A DNA stretch of 49,683 nucleotides from Xenorhabdus lircayensis (GTDB lineage Bacteria > Pseudomonadota > Gammaproteobacteria > Enterobacterales > Enterobacteriaceae), in NCBI RefSeq assembly GCF_016306625.1, contig NZ_JACOII010000041.1, positions 1 through 49,683 of the forward strand. Direction: 5' to 3'. The notes beneath the pieces were generated by a model that was not told the origin of the DNA, ran no database searches, and saw only the letters and a program-made list of their open reading frames with translations. Shown here in pieces: positions 1-11,680 of this stretch. The position numbers were made by a program, and so were the translations under genes. The number at the start of each line of letters is the position of its first letter. The stretch's first letter is position 1.

Positions 1-17
1 TTCGCCTCAGGAGTCAA
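1..17 (-). promoter_or_regulatory. rrn P2 promoter, -35 part only
   Basis: Read on the minus strand, the left edge ends in CTTGACTCCTGAGGCGAA, which matches the P2 -35 region of E. coli rrn operons (CTTGACTCTGTAGCG). The -35 hexamer TTGACT lies at 12-17; its -10 box would fall outside the window. It sits about 65 bases downstream of the P1 start site, as in E. coli. Confidence 0.7.
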
Positions 18-82
18 GCGGTTATTTTCGCTTTCTGCCGCCTGCCCGCCGCGGCGTGTCTCAGCTCAGCGTCGGTCAGTGG

Positions 83-140
83 TGGCGCATTATAGGGAGT
101 TTTCTGAGACTGGCAATAGTTTTTTTCGAAAAAAATTATC
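83..140 (-). promoter_or_regulatory. rrn P1 promoter with UP element
   Basis: On the minus strand there is TTGCCA (111-116), a 16-base spacer and TATAAT (89-94), followed by the GC-rich discriminator GCGCC and a predicted start at A83. Spacer length, the CTCCC before the -10 and GCGCCACCACTGAC after it match E. coli rrnB P1 almost base for base. The A/T-rich tract at 117-140 fits the UP element. A ribosomal RNA operon should therefore begin just left of the window, divergent from purH, as rrnE does in E. coli. The GC-rich discriminator is the part known to make rrn P1 sensitive to ppGpp. A 7-bp inverted repeat (TTTGCTG at 142-148, CAGCAAA at 156-162) lies upstream where Fis sites occur in E. 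coli, but it does not clearly fit the Fis consensus. Confidence 0.88.
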
Positions 141-192
141 GTTTGCTGCATTACACAGCAAATAGCCTATTTATACCAACTTACACACAGAG

Positions 193-201
193 TTATGCAC
201 A
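193..201 (+). promoter_or_regulatory. DnaA box (TTATGCACA)
   Basis: TTATGCACA is an exact match to the DnaA box consensus TTATNCACA. It lies between the divergent rrn P1 and purH promoters. A single box is not an origin; it could be a titration or regulatory site, or a chance match. Confidence 0.4.
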
Positions 202-233
202 TTTCGATATTTTGATGAAATTTGTCGAGCATC

Positions 234-255
234 ACGCAAACGTTTTCGTTACAAT
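234..255 (+). promoter_or_regulatory. PurR operator and purH -10 box
   Basis: ACGCAAACGTTTTCGT at 234-249 matches the 16-bp PurR palindrome (ACGCAAACGTTTNCGT). TACAAT follows at once at 250-255 and is a good -10 hexamer; no strong -35 is visible at 17 bp spacing. An operator next to the -10 is what is expected for purine repression of purHD. Transcription would start near 262, giving a leader of about 130 bases before purH. Confidence 0.82.
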
Positions 256-389
256 CTCAGAGGGAAAAATCGCCACATGATTTTTTCAAATTGTTTTGAA
301 ATGTTATTGCAGAAGCCATTTTTTCTCTCAATCAGTAGCTTTTTCTCAATAACACATTCTTGTTTTATGAAATCCAAGGGATCACACCA

Positions 390-1979
390 ATGCAACAGCT
401 TCGTCCAATCCGTCGTGCCCTGCTGAGTGTTTCTGACAAAGCGGGGGTTGTTGAATTTGCCAAAGCCTTATCCAGTCGCAGTGTCGAACTGCTTTCAACA
501 GGGGGTACTGCTCGTCTGCTGGCCGGGGCCGGACTAAACGTCACTGAAGTTTCAGACTATACGGGCTTTCCCGAAATGATGGATGGACGGGTCAAGACAC
601 TTCATCCCAAAGTTCATGGCGGCATTTTGGGCCGACGTGGACAAGATGATGAAGTGATGTCACAACACCAGATTTCACCGATTGATATGGTAGTCGTTAA
701 TCTTTATCCCTTTGCACAAACCGTCGCAAAGCCAAATTGCTCTCTGGAAGATGCCATAGAGAATATCGATATCGGCGGCCCAACGATGGTTCGCTCTGCT
801 GCCAAAAATCACAAAGACGTCGCGATTGTTGTCAACAGCCAGGATTACAACAAGATTATTGAGGAAATGGATAGCAACCAAAACTCACTGACACAGGCCA
901 CTCGCTTTAATTTAGCCATCAAGGCATTTGAGCATACAGCCGCTTATGACAGTATGATTGCCAACTATTTTGGCAAACTGGTTCCCGCTTATCATGGCGA
1001 GACTAGCCAACCATCAGGACGCTTTCCTCGCACGCTGAATCTGAATTTCATTAAAAAGCAGGATATGCGTTATGGCGAAAACAGCCATCAAGATGCAGCT
1101 TTCTATATAGAAGAACAAATCACTGAAGCTTCGATTGCGACGGCAACCCAGTTACAAGGCAAGGCTCTCTCTTATAACAATATTGCAGATACCGATGCCG
1201 CACTGGAATGTGTGAAAACTTTCTCCGAGCCCGCCTGTGTGATTGTCAAACACGCCAACCCTTGTGGTGTTGCGATTGGTACTGACATTCATACCGCCTA
1301 TGACCGAGCCTTCAAAACCGATCCAACTTCCGCGTTCGGTGGCATCATTGCCTTTAACCGAGAGCTGGATGCCGATACCGCCAAAGCCATCATTGAGCGC
1401 CAGTTTGTTGAAGTCATCATTGCTCCTTCTATTAATGAAGCCGCCCTGCCAATTTTGGCAATTAAACACAATGTTCGCATTCTAGTATGTGGTGAATGGC
1501 ATTCGCTTGTTGCTAACTTAGATTTCAAGCGTGTCAACGGTGGTTTGTTAGTTCAGGATCGTGATTTAGGAATGGTGGAAGAAAGTGATCTGTATGTTGT
1601 ATCCAAACGCCAACCAACAGAACAAGAGATGCAGGATGCTCTGTTCTGCTGGAAAGTCGCGAAGTTCGTCAAATCCAATGCCATTGTTTATGCCAAGGAT
1701 AATATGACGATTGGCATTGGTGCCGGACAAATGAGCCGTGTTTACTCTGCCAAGATCGCTGGTATTAAGGCGGCCGATGAAGGATTGGAAGTTCAAGGCT
1801 GTGCCATGGCTTCAGATGCGTTTTTTCCATTCCGTGACGGTATTGATGCCGCTGCCGCAGCGGGTGTGAGTTGTGTTATCCAACCAGGTGGCTCCATTCG
1901 TGATAATGAAGTGATTGCCGCTGCCGATGAACACGGTATCGCCATGATTTTCACTGGCATGCGTCATTTCCGCCATTAA
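390..1979 (+). CDS. purH: Bifunctional AICAR transformylase / IMP cyclohydrolase
   Basis: Catalyses the last two steps of de novo purine synthesis: formylation of AICAR with 10-formyl-THF, then ring closure to IMP, in the cytoplasm. The 529 residues align end to end with E. coli PurH, from [19 protein letters not shown] to MRHFRH. The N-terminal cyclohydrolase (MGS-like) domain has [11 protein letters not shown] and [13 protein letters not shown]; the C-terminal transformylase domain has the KHANPCG motif and DPTSAFGG. An upstream in-frame start would add 10 residues ([10 protein letters not shown]), but ATG 390 matches the family start and has AAGGG upstream. purD follows 30 bases later, so the two form the purHD operon under the PurR box at 234-249. 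Confidence 0.97.
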   Translation: MQQLRPIRRALLSVSDKAGVVEFAKALSSRSVELLSTGGTARLLAGAGLNVTEVSDYTGFPEMMDGRVKTLHPKVHGGILGRRGQDDEVMSQHQISPIDMVVVNLYPFAQTVAKPNCSLEDAIENIDIGGPTMVRSAAKNHKDVAIVVNSQDYNKIIEEMDSNQNSLTQATRFNLAIKAFEHTAAYDSMIANYFGKLVPAYHGETSQPSGRFPRTLNLNFIKKQDMRYGENSHQDAAFYIEEQITEASIATATQLQGKALSYNNIADTDAALECVKTFSEPACVIVKHANPCGVAIGTDIHTAYDRAFKTDPTSAFGGIIAFNRELDADTAKAIIERQFVEVIIAPSINEAALPILAIKHNVRILVCGEWHSLVANLDFKRVNGGLLVQDRDLGMVEESDLYVVSKRQPTEQEMQDALFCWKVAKFVKSNAIVYAKDNMTIGIGAGQMSRVYSAKIAGIKAADEGLEVQGCAMASDAFFPFRDGIDAAAAAGVSCVIQPGGSIRDNEVIAAADEHGIAMIFTGMRHFRH

Positions 1980-2009
1980 CAACTTCTGCCTTATTAATAG
2001 GAGCTTCAG

Positions 2010-3293
2010 ATGAACATATTGATTATTGGCAATGGCGGAAGAGAGCATGCATTGGCATGGAAAGCAGCACAATCGCCTTTGGCAAATAAGGTTTATGTTG
2101 CACCGGGTAATGCAGGCACTGCGCTGGAAGCGAATTTGGAAAACGTGGACATTGCCGCGACCGATATTGATGGATTATTGGCGTTTGCCCAAAGCCATGA
2201 TATCAGTCTGACTATCGTGGGGCCTGAGGCTCCACTGGTTATCGGCGTGGTCGATACTTTCCAGCAAGCAGGGCTGACTATTTTTGGCCCAACAAAAGCG
2301 GCTGCTCAACTGGAAGGCTCCAAAGCCTTCACCAAAGATTTCCTCGCTCGCCATCATATACCTACGGCGGACTATCAAAATTTCACAGAAATTGAACCCG
2401 CACTAGCCTATTTGGAAAAAATAGGTACACCGATCGTCATTAAAGCCGATGGTCTGGCCGCCGGCAAAGGTGTAGTCGTCGCCATGATCATGGAAGAAGC
2501 ACAAAGCGCTGTCAAAGATATGCTGGCAGGTAATGCTTTTGGCGATGCAGGGCATCGTATTGTCATCGAAGAATTTCTGGATGGGGAAGAAGCCAGTTTT
2601 ATTGTCATGGTGGATGGCAAAAACGTGGTTCCTATGGCAACCAGTCAGGATCACAAGCGAGTAGGTGACGGCGATACCGGGCCAAATACCGGAGGCATGG
2701 GAGCTTATTCACCAGCGCCAGTGGTAACAGATGAAATCCACCAGCGCGTTATGGAAAAAATCATTTATCCTACTGTCGAAGGAATGACGGCCGAAGGTCA
2801 TACCTACGTTGGTTTTCTCTATGCGGGTTTGATGATTGATAAACAGGGCGAACCGAAAGTGATCGAATTTAACTGTCGCTTTGGTGATCCTGAAACCCAG
2901 CCTATCATGATGCGTCTGCACTCTGATTTGGTCGAACTATGTCTTGCAGGAGCAAAAGGCCAGTTAAGCGGAAAAACATCCTCATGGAATCCTCGTCCTG
3001 CATTGGGTGTCGTCCTGGCAGCGGGAGGCTATCCAGCCAATTATGCCAAAGGTGACATTATCAGTGGGTTAGCTCTGGAAGCAAATAGCGATGAAAAGGT
3101 CTTTCATGCTGGAACCGCTTTCAACGACGAAGATGTTGTCACTGCGGGTGGGCGTGTTTTATGTGTTACTGCTTTAGGTAACGACATTGCTGACGCGCAG
3201 AAAAAGGCTTACCTGAGAGCCGAACAAATTAGTTGGAAAGGATATTTTTACCGCAAAGACATTGGCTACCGGGCGATTACTCGTCTGAAATAA
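2010..3293 (+). CDS. purD: Phosphoribosylamine-glycine ligase (GAR synthetase)
   Basis: ATP-dependent ligation of glycine to 5-phosphoribosylamine, the second step of purine synthesis. The 427 residues (E. coli has 429) begin MNILIIGNGGREHALAWK, the typical PurD N-terminal domain. The ATP-grasp core is visible in GSKAFTKDFL, IKADGLAAGKGV and EFLDGEEASF, and the metal/phosphate segment in EFNCRFGDPETQP. The RBS AGGAG lies 7 bases before the ATG. It is the second gene of purHD. It ends convergently with yjaH only 25 bases away; the E. coli zraP/zraSR genes found between hupA-yjaH and purD are absent here. Confidence 0.97.
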   Translation: MNILIIGNGGREHALAWKAAQSPLANKVYVAPGNAGTALEANLENVDIAATDIDGLLAFAQSHDISLTIVGPEAPLVIGVVDTFQQAGLTIFGPTKAAAQLEGSKAFTKDFLARHHIPTADYQNFTEIEPALAYLEKIGTPIVIKADGLAAGKGVVVAMIMEEAQSAVKDMLAGNAFGDAGHRIVIEEFLDGEEASFIVMVDGKNVVPMATSQDHKRVGDGDTGPNTGGMGAYSPAPVVTDEIHQRVMEKIIYPTVEGMTAEGHTYVGFLYAGLMIDKQGEPKVIEFNCRFGDPETQPIMMRLHSDLVELCLAGAKGQLSGKTSSWNPRPALGVVLAAGGYPANYAKGDIISGLALEANSDEKVFHAGTAFNDEDVVTAGGRVLCVTALGNDIADAQKKAYLRAEQISWKGYFYRKDIGYRAITRLK

Positions 3294-3300
3294 ATCTAAG

Positions 3301-3339
3301 CCGGCGAAAGGAATAGAATTACAGCTTATCTTTCGTCGG
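3301..3339. other. Inverted repeat between convergent purD and yjaH
   Basis: CCGGCGAAAG (3301-3310) pairs with CTTTCGTCGG (3330-3339) with one G-U wobble and a 19-base loop. The right arm overlaps the last codons of yjaH. It could end transcription from either side, but neither strand has a clear U-tract, so this is only a possible convergent terminator. Confidence 0.35.
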
Positions 3340-4005
3340 TTCCCAACGACAAAAATCATCATTAGCGACCAACAATAACTGCTTCCCTTCTGGCGAATCT
3401 AGCCACGCAATAGTCAGTGAACCGGAACTATTGTTTTGCCTTTCTTTAATCCATCTCCGAGCATAAGGCTCAAACTCAGTGGATAATTGTTTCCCTGAAC
3501 AGGTGGTAACTTGACCATCCTGCCAATGCCCCTGTAATAGCTTAATTTTTCCTGCAATTAAGACATCACTGATTTCAGCTATCTGCTTGGCATCAAACCG
3601 CAGACGAATCACATCATCATCGGAAAGCAGTTCATTGCGTGCTTTCAATTGCCGCAGCTTAAAAATGACCGCGTTATTTTGATCAATACGCAACGTTTCT
3701 ACGATTGGAGGATTATCAAGCACATTACGACGGATTTGCCATAAGCTGCCATAGCGATATTCGTAGAAAGTAACAATGGTATTTTTATTACGGTACGGAC
3801 TGTAAACGCTCATAATAACCTGAGGCTTACTGTTTTGAGCATTCAAGCGCCATAAGCGGATAACACCGCCGTCGGTTACAAAACCACTGGCGTTGAAAAG
3901 TGGTGTTTTTGACTGAATCGAACAGGCGCTGAGCAAAGAGATGAACCCTAATGCTAGCAGCCCCTGTAGAATCAACAAAAGGGGTTTTAAATTTCCCCCT
4001 CTCAT
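3319..4005 (-). CDS. yjaH: DUF1481 family lipoprotein (YjaH)
   Basis: Function unknown. It belongs to the enterobacterial YjaH/DUF1481 family and directly follows hupA, as in E. coli. The protein has a lipoprotein signal: a short basic N-terminus, a hydrophobic stretch LLLILQGLLALGFISLL and the lipobox LSAC, so it should be lipid-anchored in the envelope. The mature part is a predicted globular domain rich in beta-type sequence. The start is uncertain: ATG 4005 (228 residues) is preferred, but a TTG at 4017 in frame adds four residues; neither has a strong RBS. The stop of hupA is 17 bases upstream, so translation may depend on hupA readthrough. Confidence 0.8.
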   Translation of the reverse strand: MRGGNLKPLLLILQGLLALGFISLLSACSIQSKTPLFNASGFVTDGGVIRLWRLNAQNSKPQVIMSVYSPYRNKNTIVTFYEYRYGSLWQIRRNVLDNPPIVETLRIDQNNAVIFKLRQLKARNELLSDDDVIRLRFDAKQIAEISDVLIAGKIKLLQGHWQDGQVTTCSGKQLSTEFEPYARRWIKERQNNSSGSLTIAWLDSPEGKQLLLVANDDFCRWEPTKDKL

Positions 4006-4022
4006 TTTTTTTCGCAATGCGC

Positions 4023-4295
4023 TTATTTAACTGCGTCTTTCAGAGCTTTACCAGCGGAGAAAGCAGGTACGTTTGCTGCTGCAATTTTAATTTCTTTACC
4101 AGTCTGTGGGTTACGGCCGGTACGTTCTGCGCGATGGTTAACTTTGAAAGTACCAAAGCCTACCAGCTGCACTGCATCACCAGTTTTCAGGGATTCAGTG
4201 ATTGCGTTCAAAGTTGACTCCAGAGCAGCTTTAGCCTGAGTTTTGGTCAGATCTGCGCCTGCTGCAATTGCATCAACTAATTCGGTCTTATTCAT
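4023..4295 (-). CDS. hupA: DNA-binding protein HU, alpha subunit
   Basis: Nucleoid-associated histone-like protein that bends DNA as a homodimer or HU-alpha/beta heterodimer. The 90 residues are nearly identical to E. coli HupA: the dimerisation helices ([18 protein letters not shown]), the GFGTFKV turn and the DNA-binding arm [14 protein letters not shown] that inserts into the minor groove. RBS AGGAT lies 7 bases upstream. Upstream on the same strand, within 4296-4480, TTCACA-18-TACATT is a possible promoter near 4395-4425; this is a weak call. yjaH follows closely. Confidence 0.97.
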   Translation of the reverse strand: MNKTELVDAIAAGADLTKTQAKAALESTLNAITESLKTGDAVQLVGFGTFKVNHRAERTGRNPQTGKEIKIAAANVPAFSAGKALKDAVK

Positions 4296-4480
4296 AGATT
4301 ATCCTTACAGTGTGTTTATCGTTTGCAAAGCATCGAGTGCGACGGATATGCCGATTTGACAGCACCCCTGCATACACGCACCGATAGCCACTTCTTTTCG
4401 CCCACCAATGTAGAACAGAGTGAGGGCAAATGTGAAGCCTTTAAATACGGCAAATCAAGCACTAAGTCACGTTTTATGAG

Positions 4481-5071
4481 TTATTGCTCCAAATTTATGC
4501 CGATATTGCTCACCCCCGCCTCACGGAGATCAGCCTTTAATCCTTTAACTAATTCGAGGTCCCGTTCTTCGCAATTTGCCAATAAACGGAAAATCTCCCA
4601 TTGAATATCCCATTCGTCCTCAATGGCAGGTAATACTTTTAACTCATCCTCGGTCATTTCCCTACCGGCCTGCGTCATTTCCAGCATAGCAACAGTACGG
4701 ATGGATATTTCACTGACGGCTATTGCATGTTCTAACGTCGAGCCACTCAGACGAGAATGAATTACTTCACCCAATGCAATGCACGCATCAATCGCTGGAT
4801 ACACACCATAAATATCATAATCTTCTGATGATGGGATAATGGCTTCCAATTTTTCCAGCTGATTATCAAAATTCACTTTTGCATCTTTGACGACCAATAT
4901 TTCCCACACTAGATCCAGAATGTGTCGATACTGTGCGGGGTCTACAAACCCACTTTGGTGACAAAACACCTGATAATTTGGATACATCCGCTCACATAGA
5001 CTAGCCATAAAAGTCAAATGCTGCCAACTTTCGAGTTTCTCCAACCTCAGGTGGATCGGGTTTCTTAACAT
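4481..5071 (-). CDS. yjaG: DUF416 family protein YjaG
   Basis: A 196-residue cytoplasmic protein of the DUF416 (YjaG) family, the same length as E. coli YjaG and alignable over its whole length (MLRNPIHLRLEKLESWQHLTF near the start, KGLKADLREAGVSNIGI at the end). It is mostly helical and acidic, without membrane segments. No biochemical role is established. The hupA-yjaG-nfi-hemE order is conserved with E. coli, which supports the assignment. It lies 76 bases downstream of nfi and may be cotranscribed with it. Confidence 0.9.
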   Translation of the reverse strand: MLRNPIHLRLEKLESWQHLTFMASLCERMYPNYQVFCHQSGFVDPAQYRHILDLVWEILVVKDAKVNFDNQLEKLEAIIPSSEDYDIYGVYPAIDACIALGEVIHSRLSGSTLEHAIAVSEISIRTVAMLEMTQAGREMTEDELKVLPAIEDEWDIQWEIFRLLANCEERDLELVKGLKADLREAGVSNIGINLEQ

Positions 5072-5147
5072 TGGTCGTTACTCATGATGCCTAATTTGCG
5101 CCGAAGTTTACCTGAAAATCAAGAATATCCACACATTTCCGCCACAA

Positions 5148-5825
5148 TTATAGATTTTTCTGCATTGTTTGCTTAAAAAACGATCTATTTGAGGCAATCC
5201 CATCCGCCCAACGGGTCGGCTCAGGCAGCCTATATCCTTTTATACACTGTTCAACCCAGAATATAGCACTGGCAATACTGACCTTATGTCCAATGGAAAT
5301 ATAGAGTGGATTGCATCTCTTTTTGCTTCGCAGCACGACACCAATCTGCTCACCATGATCCATCAATGGCTGACAACTTCCCGGAGTTTCTCCCACTAGT
5401 GCATGTTCACCACACAGACGGCTTTTTGCCACACCGATTGTCGGAACATCCGCCAGCAATCCAAAGTGACTGGCAACTCCAAAACGCCGAGGATGGGCAA
5501 TACCTTGTCCATCCACCATGACTAAATCAGGCCGCTGTCTTAACTTTTGCCAAGCAGCCATCAATGCAGGGTATTCACGAAATGAGAGTAAACCAGGGAT
5601 ATAGGGAAGTACCGTATCAATTCTGGCGATTTGGTATTCGACCAATTCTAGCGAGGGATACTGCAAAACCGCAACTGCGGCACGGGTTACCGTACCGCTT
5701 TCTTCGAATCCAACATCAGCACCCGCAATGAACCTTGGCGTAAAAGGCGTAGAAAAAGCATCATGGCGAATAACCTGTCGTGATTTCTCTATCTGTTCCT
5801 GACGTAGTATCTTTGTATCAATCAT
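5148..5825 (-). CDS. nfi: Endonuclease V (deoxyinosine 3'-endonuclease)
   Basis: DNA repair nuclease that cuts one phosphodiester 3' to deoxyinosine arising from adenine deamination. The 225 residues align with E. coli Nfi (223). The metal-binding carboxylates are present: D37 in [10 protein letters not shown]84 in FREYPA and D105 in MVDGQG. The PYIPG wedge motif (74-78) that recognises the lesion is intact, as are [12 protein letters not shown] and the family C-terminus [10 protein letters not shown]. The ATG is 4 bases from the hemE stop and lacks a strong RBS, which points to translational coupling with hemE. Confidence 0.95.
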   Translation of the reverse strand: MIDTKILRQEQIEKSRQVIRHDAFSTPFTPRFIAGADVGFEESGTVTRAAVAVLQYPSLELVEYQIARIDTVLPYIPGLLSFREYPALMAAWQKLRQRPDLVMVDGQGIAHPRRFGVASHFGLLADVPTIGVAKSRLCGEHALVGETPGSCQPLMDHGEQIGVVLRSKKRCNPLYISIGHKVSIASAIFWVEQCIKGYRLPEPTRWADGIASNRSFFKQTMQKNL

Positions 5826-5829
5826 AGAG

Positions 5830-6894
5830 TCATTGATGATATTTTACTGAAAGTCTATGTACGGCTTCAACGAATGCTCCGGCATGTTCCGGTGGGACAT
5901 CCTGATGGATACCATGCCCCAAGTTGAAAACATGCCCGTTGCCTACACCAAAATCTTGTAAAATCGTCGAAACTTCTTGTTCAATGCGAGCTGGCTGAGC
6001 ATACAACATGGATGGATCCATATTGCCTTGCAAAGCGACCTTATCTCCAACACGACGACGGGCATCAGCAATATTGGTTGTCCAATCCAAACCCAGTGCA
6101 TCACATCCCGTTGCAGCCATCGCCTCAAGCCATTGCCCTCCCCCCTTGGTAAACAGGGTAACAGGCACTCGGCGGCCTTCGTGTTCACGGATCAATCCAT
6201 CAACAATTTTATGCATATATTGCAGGGAGAATTCAAGATAATCACGGTGGGACAAAACGCCCCCCCACGTATCGAAAATCATGACAGATTGAGCGCCAGC
6301 TTTTATTTGCGCGTTCAAATATAGAATAACGCTGTTTGCCAATTTATCCAGTAACATATGTAAAGTAGCGGGCTCCGCATACATCATGGCCTTAATTTTG
6401 GTGAAAGCCTTGCTGCTTCCTCCCTCAACCATATACGTTGCCAGTGTCCACGGGCTACCTGAAAAACCGATTAAAGGGATCTGCCCTGCCAGCGCCTTGC
6501 GAATGGCACGTACGGCATCCATGACATAGCCCAGATCCTGTTCTGGATCAGGCACGGGCAATTTTTCCACATCGGCATGATTCAAAATCGGAGATTGAAA
6601 ACGTGGCCCCTCACCCGCTTCAAAATAAAGTCCCAATCCCATTGCATCTGGAATAGTCAAAATATCGGAAAATAAGATAGCCGCATCCAATGGAAAACGG
6701 CGCAAAGGCTGGAGAGTCACTTCACAAGCCAATTCAGTGTTTTTGCACAACGAGATGAAATCGCCCGCCGCCTGACGCGTGGCTTTATATTCAGGTAAAT
6801 ATCGGCCGGCCTGACGCATCATCCATACAGGTGTGATATCAACAGACTGACGTAATAATGCACGCAGATAGCGGTCGTTTTTCAACTCATTCAT
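5830..6894 (-). CDS. hemE: Uroporphyrinogen decarboxylase
   Basis: Removes four acetate carboxyls from uroporphyrinogen III to give coproporphyrinogen III in heme synthesis. The protein has 354 residues, as in E. coli. It has the signature [13 protein letters not shown] (24-36) with the substrate-binding arginines R27 and R31, and the catalytic aspartate D77 in [16 protein letters not shown] and FNLGHGI are also typical. The gene heads a close hemE-nfi pair; nudC lies 155 bases upstream on the same strand. A 17-bp tandem repeat lies in that gap. Confidence 0.97.
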   Translation of the reverse strand: MNELKNDRYLRALLRQSVDITPVWMMRQAGRYLPEYKATRQAAGDFISLCKNTELACEVTLQPLRRFPLDAAILFSDILTIPDAMGLGLYFEAGEGPRFQSPILNHADVEKLPVPDPEQDLGYVMDAVRAIRKALAGQIPLIGFSGSPWTLATYMVEGGSSKAFTKIKAMMYAEPATLHMLLDKLANSVILYLNAQIKAGAQSVMIFDTWGGVLSHRDYLEFSLQYMHKIVDGLIREHEGRRVPVTLFTKGGGQWLEAMAATGCDALGLDWTTNIADARRRVGDKVALQGNMDPSMLYAQPARIEQEVSTILQDFGVGNGHVFNLGHGIHQDVPPEHAGAFVEAVHRLSVKYHQ

Positions 6895-6966
6895 GACAAG
6901 TTCCCTTGATTAATTGGCCACAGCCTTCTTTCACTGCAACATACGCGACAAAAAGCTGACGCATTT

Positions 6967-7000
6967 TAACATGCCGGAAATTGTAACATGCCAGAAATTG
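6967..7000. repeat. 17-bp tandem duplication upstream of hemE
   Basis: TAACATGCCGGAAATTG (6967-6983) is followed directly by TAACATGCCAGAAATTG (6984-7000), with one mismatch. It lies in the nudC-hemE gap, 72-105 bases before the hemE start, so it could fall in the hemE promoter or leader. Confidence 0.75.
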
Positions 7001-7049
7001 AACTTCTGTCATAACCTCCAATAACGTGATTTACTCGCCTATCATCGGG

Positions 7050-7820
7050 TTATTGATGACGACATAACGCAACCGTATCTTCGATTAGACGGCGGGCAAT
7101 CGTATCAGGAGGAGGAATCAACGGAAGATTATCGTAGCGATACCAATCTGCGCTAATAAGCTCGACGGGATCAGGGGTGATTTCACCGCTATCATAATCG
7201 GCTAAAAATCCCACCATCAATGAATTTGGGAAAGGCCACGGCTGGGACGCGACATAACGCAAGTTACGGATCTTAATCCCACTCTCTTCCATCACTTCGC
7301 GATGCACCGCTTCTTCCAAGGTTTCACCTACTTCAACAAATCCGGCAAGTACTGTATGGATACCATTGCGATGACGCTGGTGCTGTGCCAGCAAAATATG
7401 ATCATCACGGCGGATACCTACAATAATGCTGGGCGCAATTTGTGGGTAATAACGTTCATGGCAATGATTGCACAAACAGACCCATTCGTGCTCGCTATGC
7501 TGCATCTCATGACCACAGTAACCACAATAGTGATGCGAACGATAAAACTCAGCCAATTGGACACCACGTCCTACCAGTTGAAATAATTCGGTATCCCGAT
7601 CAGCAATTAAACGGGGAGAAGACATATCTGAAGCCATTTTCTGGCGAACCAACCAAACCGTTTCTCCCAGCCACTCGCCGATGGGTTGTGCCTTATGGCC
7701 TTGCAATGACCACTGTCTGGCAGTTCCTGACGGTAACTCCCCTTGTGGTAGCCAAACCTGATTGTCAAGACTGACAATCCACCAGCCCCGTTCTATACCC
7801 GCCAGTTTTTGTTGCATCAT
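7050..7820 (-). CDS. nudC: NAD(H) pyrophosphatase / RNA deNADding enzyme NudC
   Basis: Zinc-containing Nudix hydrolase that splits NADH and NAD+ and removes NAD caps from RNA 5' ends. It has 256 residues (E. coli 257). The N-terminal domain contains the GWW motif at residues 12-14; the zinc ribbon cysteines are C99 and C102 (YCGYCGH) plus a second pair near 117 and 120 (CLCNHC). The Nudix box starts at [20 protein letters not shown], and the family segment [11 protein letters not shown] is present. Two adjacent ATGs are possible starts (MMQQ). It is divergent from the HAD-IB gene at 8036; in E. coli rsd occupies that position. Confidence 0.95.
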   Translation of the reverse strand: MMQQKLAGIERGWWIVSLDNQVWLPQGELPSGTARQWSLQGHKAQPIGEWLGETVWLVRQKMASDMSSPRLIADRDTELFQLVGRGVQLAEFYRSHHYCGYCGHEMQHSEHEWVCLCNHCHERYYPQIAPSIIVGIRRDDHILLAQHQRHRNGIHTVLAGFVEVGETLEEAVHREVMEESGIKIRNLRYVASQPWPFPNSLMVGFLADYDSGEITPDPVELISADWYRYDNLPLIPPPDTIARRLIEDTVALCRHQ

Positions 7821-8035
7821 CTGTTATCTGTTCCACCATCAGTTGGGCCATTGTCTTAATAACGTCTTGTCCGAATTCAGAATACTCTTTTCATCATCTT
7901 CCGTCTTCAATCTGTTATATTAGTGACTCTTATGAATATTCATTAATTTAAAACCAGTAGGTATAGTGTCAATCAGATTCCCGATTCGAATTTAATAAAA
8001 ATAAAATACATACCTTAAACTAAGGAATAGCAACT

Positions 8036-8698
8036 ATGTCACAACAAATTGCCGTATTTGATCTGGATGAAACCCTGATTGGCGGAGATTCCAGCCAGTT
8101 ATGGACACAATATCTATGGGAGAAAAGCATCATTACTGATCCTCGTTTTATAGAAGCAGACCAGAAAATGATAGCTGACTATTGTGCAGGTAAACTGGAT
8201 ATGCACAAATATCTGGCATTCAGTTTGCAGGCACTCAGCCAAATTTCCCATGAACAAATAGATATTTGGCTAACAGATTTTGTAGAAACAAAAATCAAAC
8301 CCCTCTTCTATCCCGCAGCCCAAAAACAATTGGATATTTACCGGCAACAGAACATTCCCATCATTATTATTTCTGCCACGGTTTCTTTCGTAGTCAAGAA
8401 AATCGCTGCGGCATTTGGCGTACAAACCGCAATGGGTATTGATATGGCGATGGAAAATGGCTGCTATTCCGGCGATATTCAAGGAGTTCCCACCTTTCGT
8501 GAAGGGAAAGTCACCCGTTTGCAACAATGGCTCGCAGAACAGAACTTATCGCCACAGCATATTTCAGTCTATACGGACTCCATAAATGATTTGCCAATGT
8601 GTTTATTTGCCAACGAAGTATTTACTGTCAATGCAGATATGCAATTACGCTCGGAAGCAGAACACCGTGGATGGAATCAATTGAATTGGGTTCTATAA
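8036..8698 (+). CDS. HAD-IB family (SerB-like) phosphatase
   Basis: A 220-residue haloacid dehalogenase-type hydrolase of subfamily IB. The four motifs are complete: nucleophile D9 and acid D11 in FDLDET, S113 in IIISAT, K158 in REGKVT, and D181/D185 in YTDSINDLPM. A helical cap lies between motifs I and II. Relatives include phosphoserine and histidinol phosphatases and CicA-like proteins; the substrate here cannot be told from sequence. AAGGA lies 9 bases before the ATG, inside a small hairpin CCTTA-AAC-TAAGG. It sits between nudC and thiC, exactly where E. coli has the anti-sigma factor gene rsd, which is not present. The 215-base gap to nudC holds the palindrome ATGAATATTCAT near 7932. 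Confidence 0.85.
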   Translation: MSQQIAVFDLDETLIGGDSSQLWTQYLWEKSIITDPRFIEADQKMIADYCAGKLDMHKYLAFSLQALSQISHEQIDIWLTDFVETKIKPLFYPAAQKQLDIYRQQNIPIIIISATVSFVVKKIAAAFGVQTAMGIDMAMENGCYSGDIQGVPTFREGKVTRLQQWLAEQNLSPQHISVYTDSINDLPMCLFANEVFTVNADMQLRSEAEHRGWNQLNWVL

Positions 8699-8725
8699 AA
8701 GGGCTGGATACGACGTTATTTTAGG

Positions 8726-8753
8726 TTGTAGTTTTTACAATCCACTTTATACT
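8726..8753 (+). promoter_or_regulatory. Probable thiC promoter
   Basis: TATACT (8748-8753) is a good -10 hexamer 16 bases after TTGTAG (8726-8731), a weak -35. Transcription would start near 8760, about 10 bases before the TPP riboswitch. This position makes it the likely promoter of the thi operon. Confidence 0.5.
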
Positions 8754-8770
8754 CTGGGATGTTTTCTTGT

Positions 8771-8886
8771 CGGAGTGCCTAGCGTTCAGCGTATACCACG
8801 ATGGACACAGGCTGAGACCGTTAATTCGGGATCCGCAGAACCTGATCGGGCTAATACCCGCGAAGGGAACAAGAGTAATCACTCCG
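8771..8886 (+). promoter_or_regulatory. TPP riboswitch (THI element)
   Basis: The conserved thi-box core is present: GCTGAGA (8811-8817) in the pyrimidine-binding arm, AACCTGATCGGG (8839-8850) and the pyrophosphate arm ending GCGAAGGGAA. The closing P1 helix is CGGAGTG (8771-8777) with CACTCCG (8880-8886). Thiamine pyrophosphate binding should repress thiCEFSGH. About 145 bases separate it from the thiC start; no clear intrinsic terminator is visible there, so control of translation start or Rho-dependent termination seem more likely than simple attenuation (inference). Confidence 0.95.
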
Positions 8887-9012
8887 CTGTCAGTATCATC
8901 GTACATCTAAATACCGTGTACAAATACCAATCAGCACCAACCATTACTCCTGCGAGCTCCAGACAAGCAATTTTCTCAACTTAAGCCTGATCAGCAATGA
9001 CACAGGCGATAA

Positions 9013-11673
<2,661 letters not shown>

Positions 11674-11680
<7 letters not shown>

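Noticed and set aside
193-201. DnaA box as part of a replication origin
   Set aside because: Only one box, no 13-mer or AT-rich unwinding array and no origin genes nearby; at most a single binding site.
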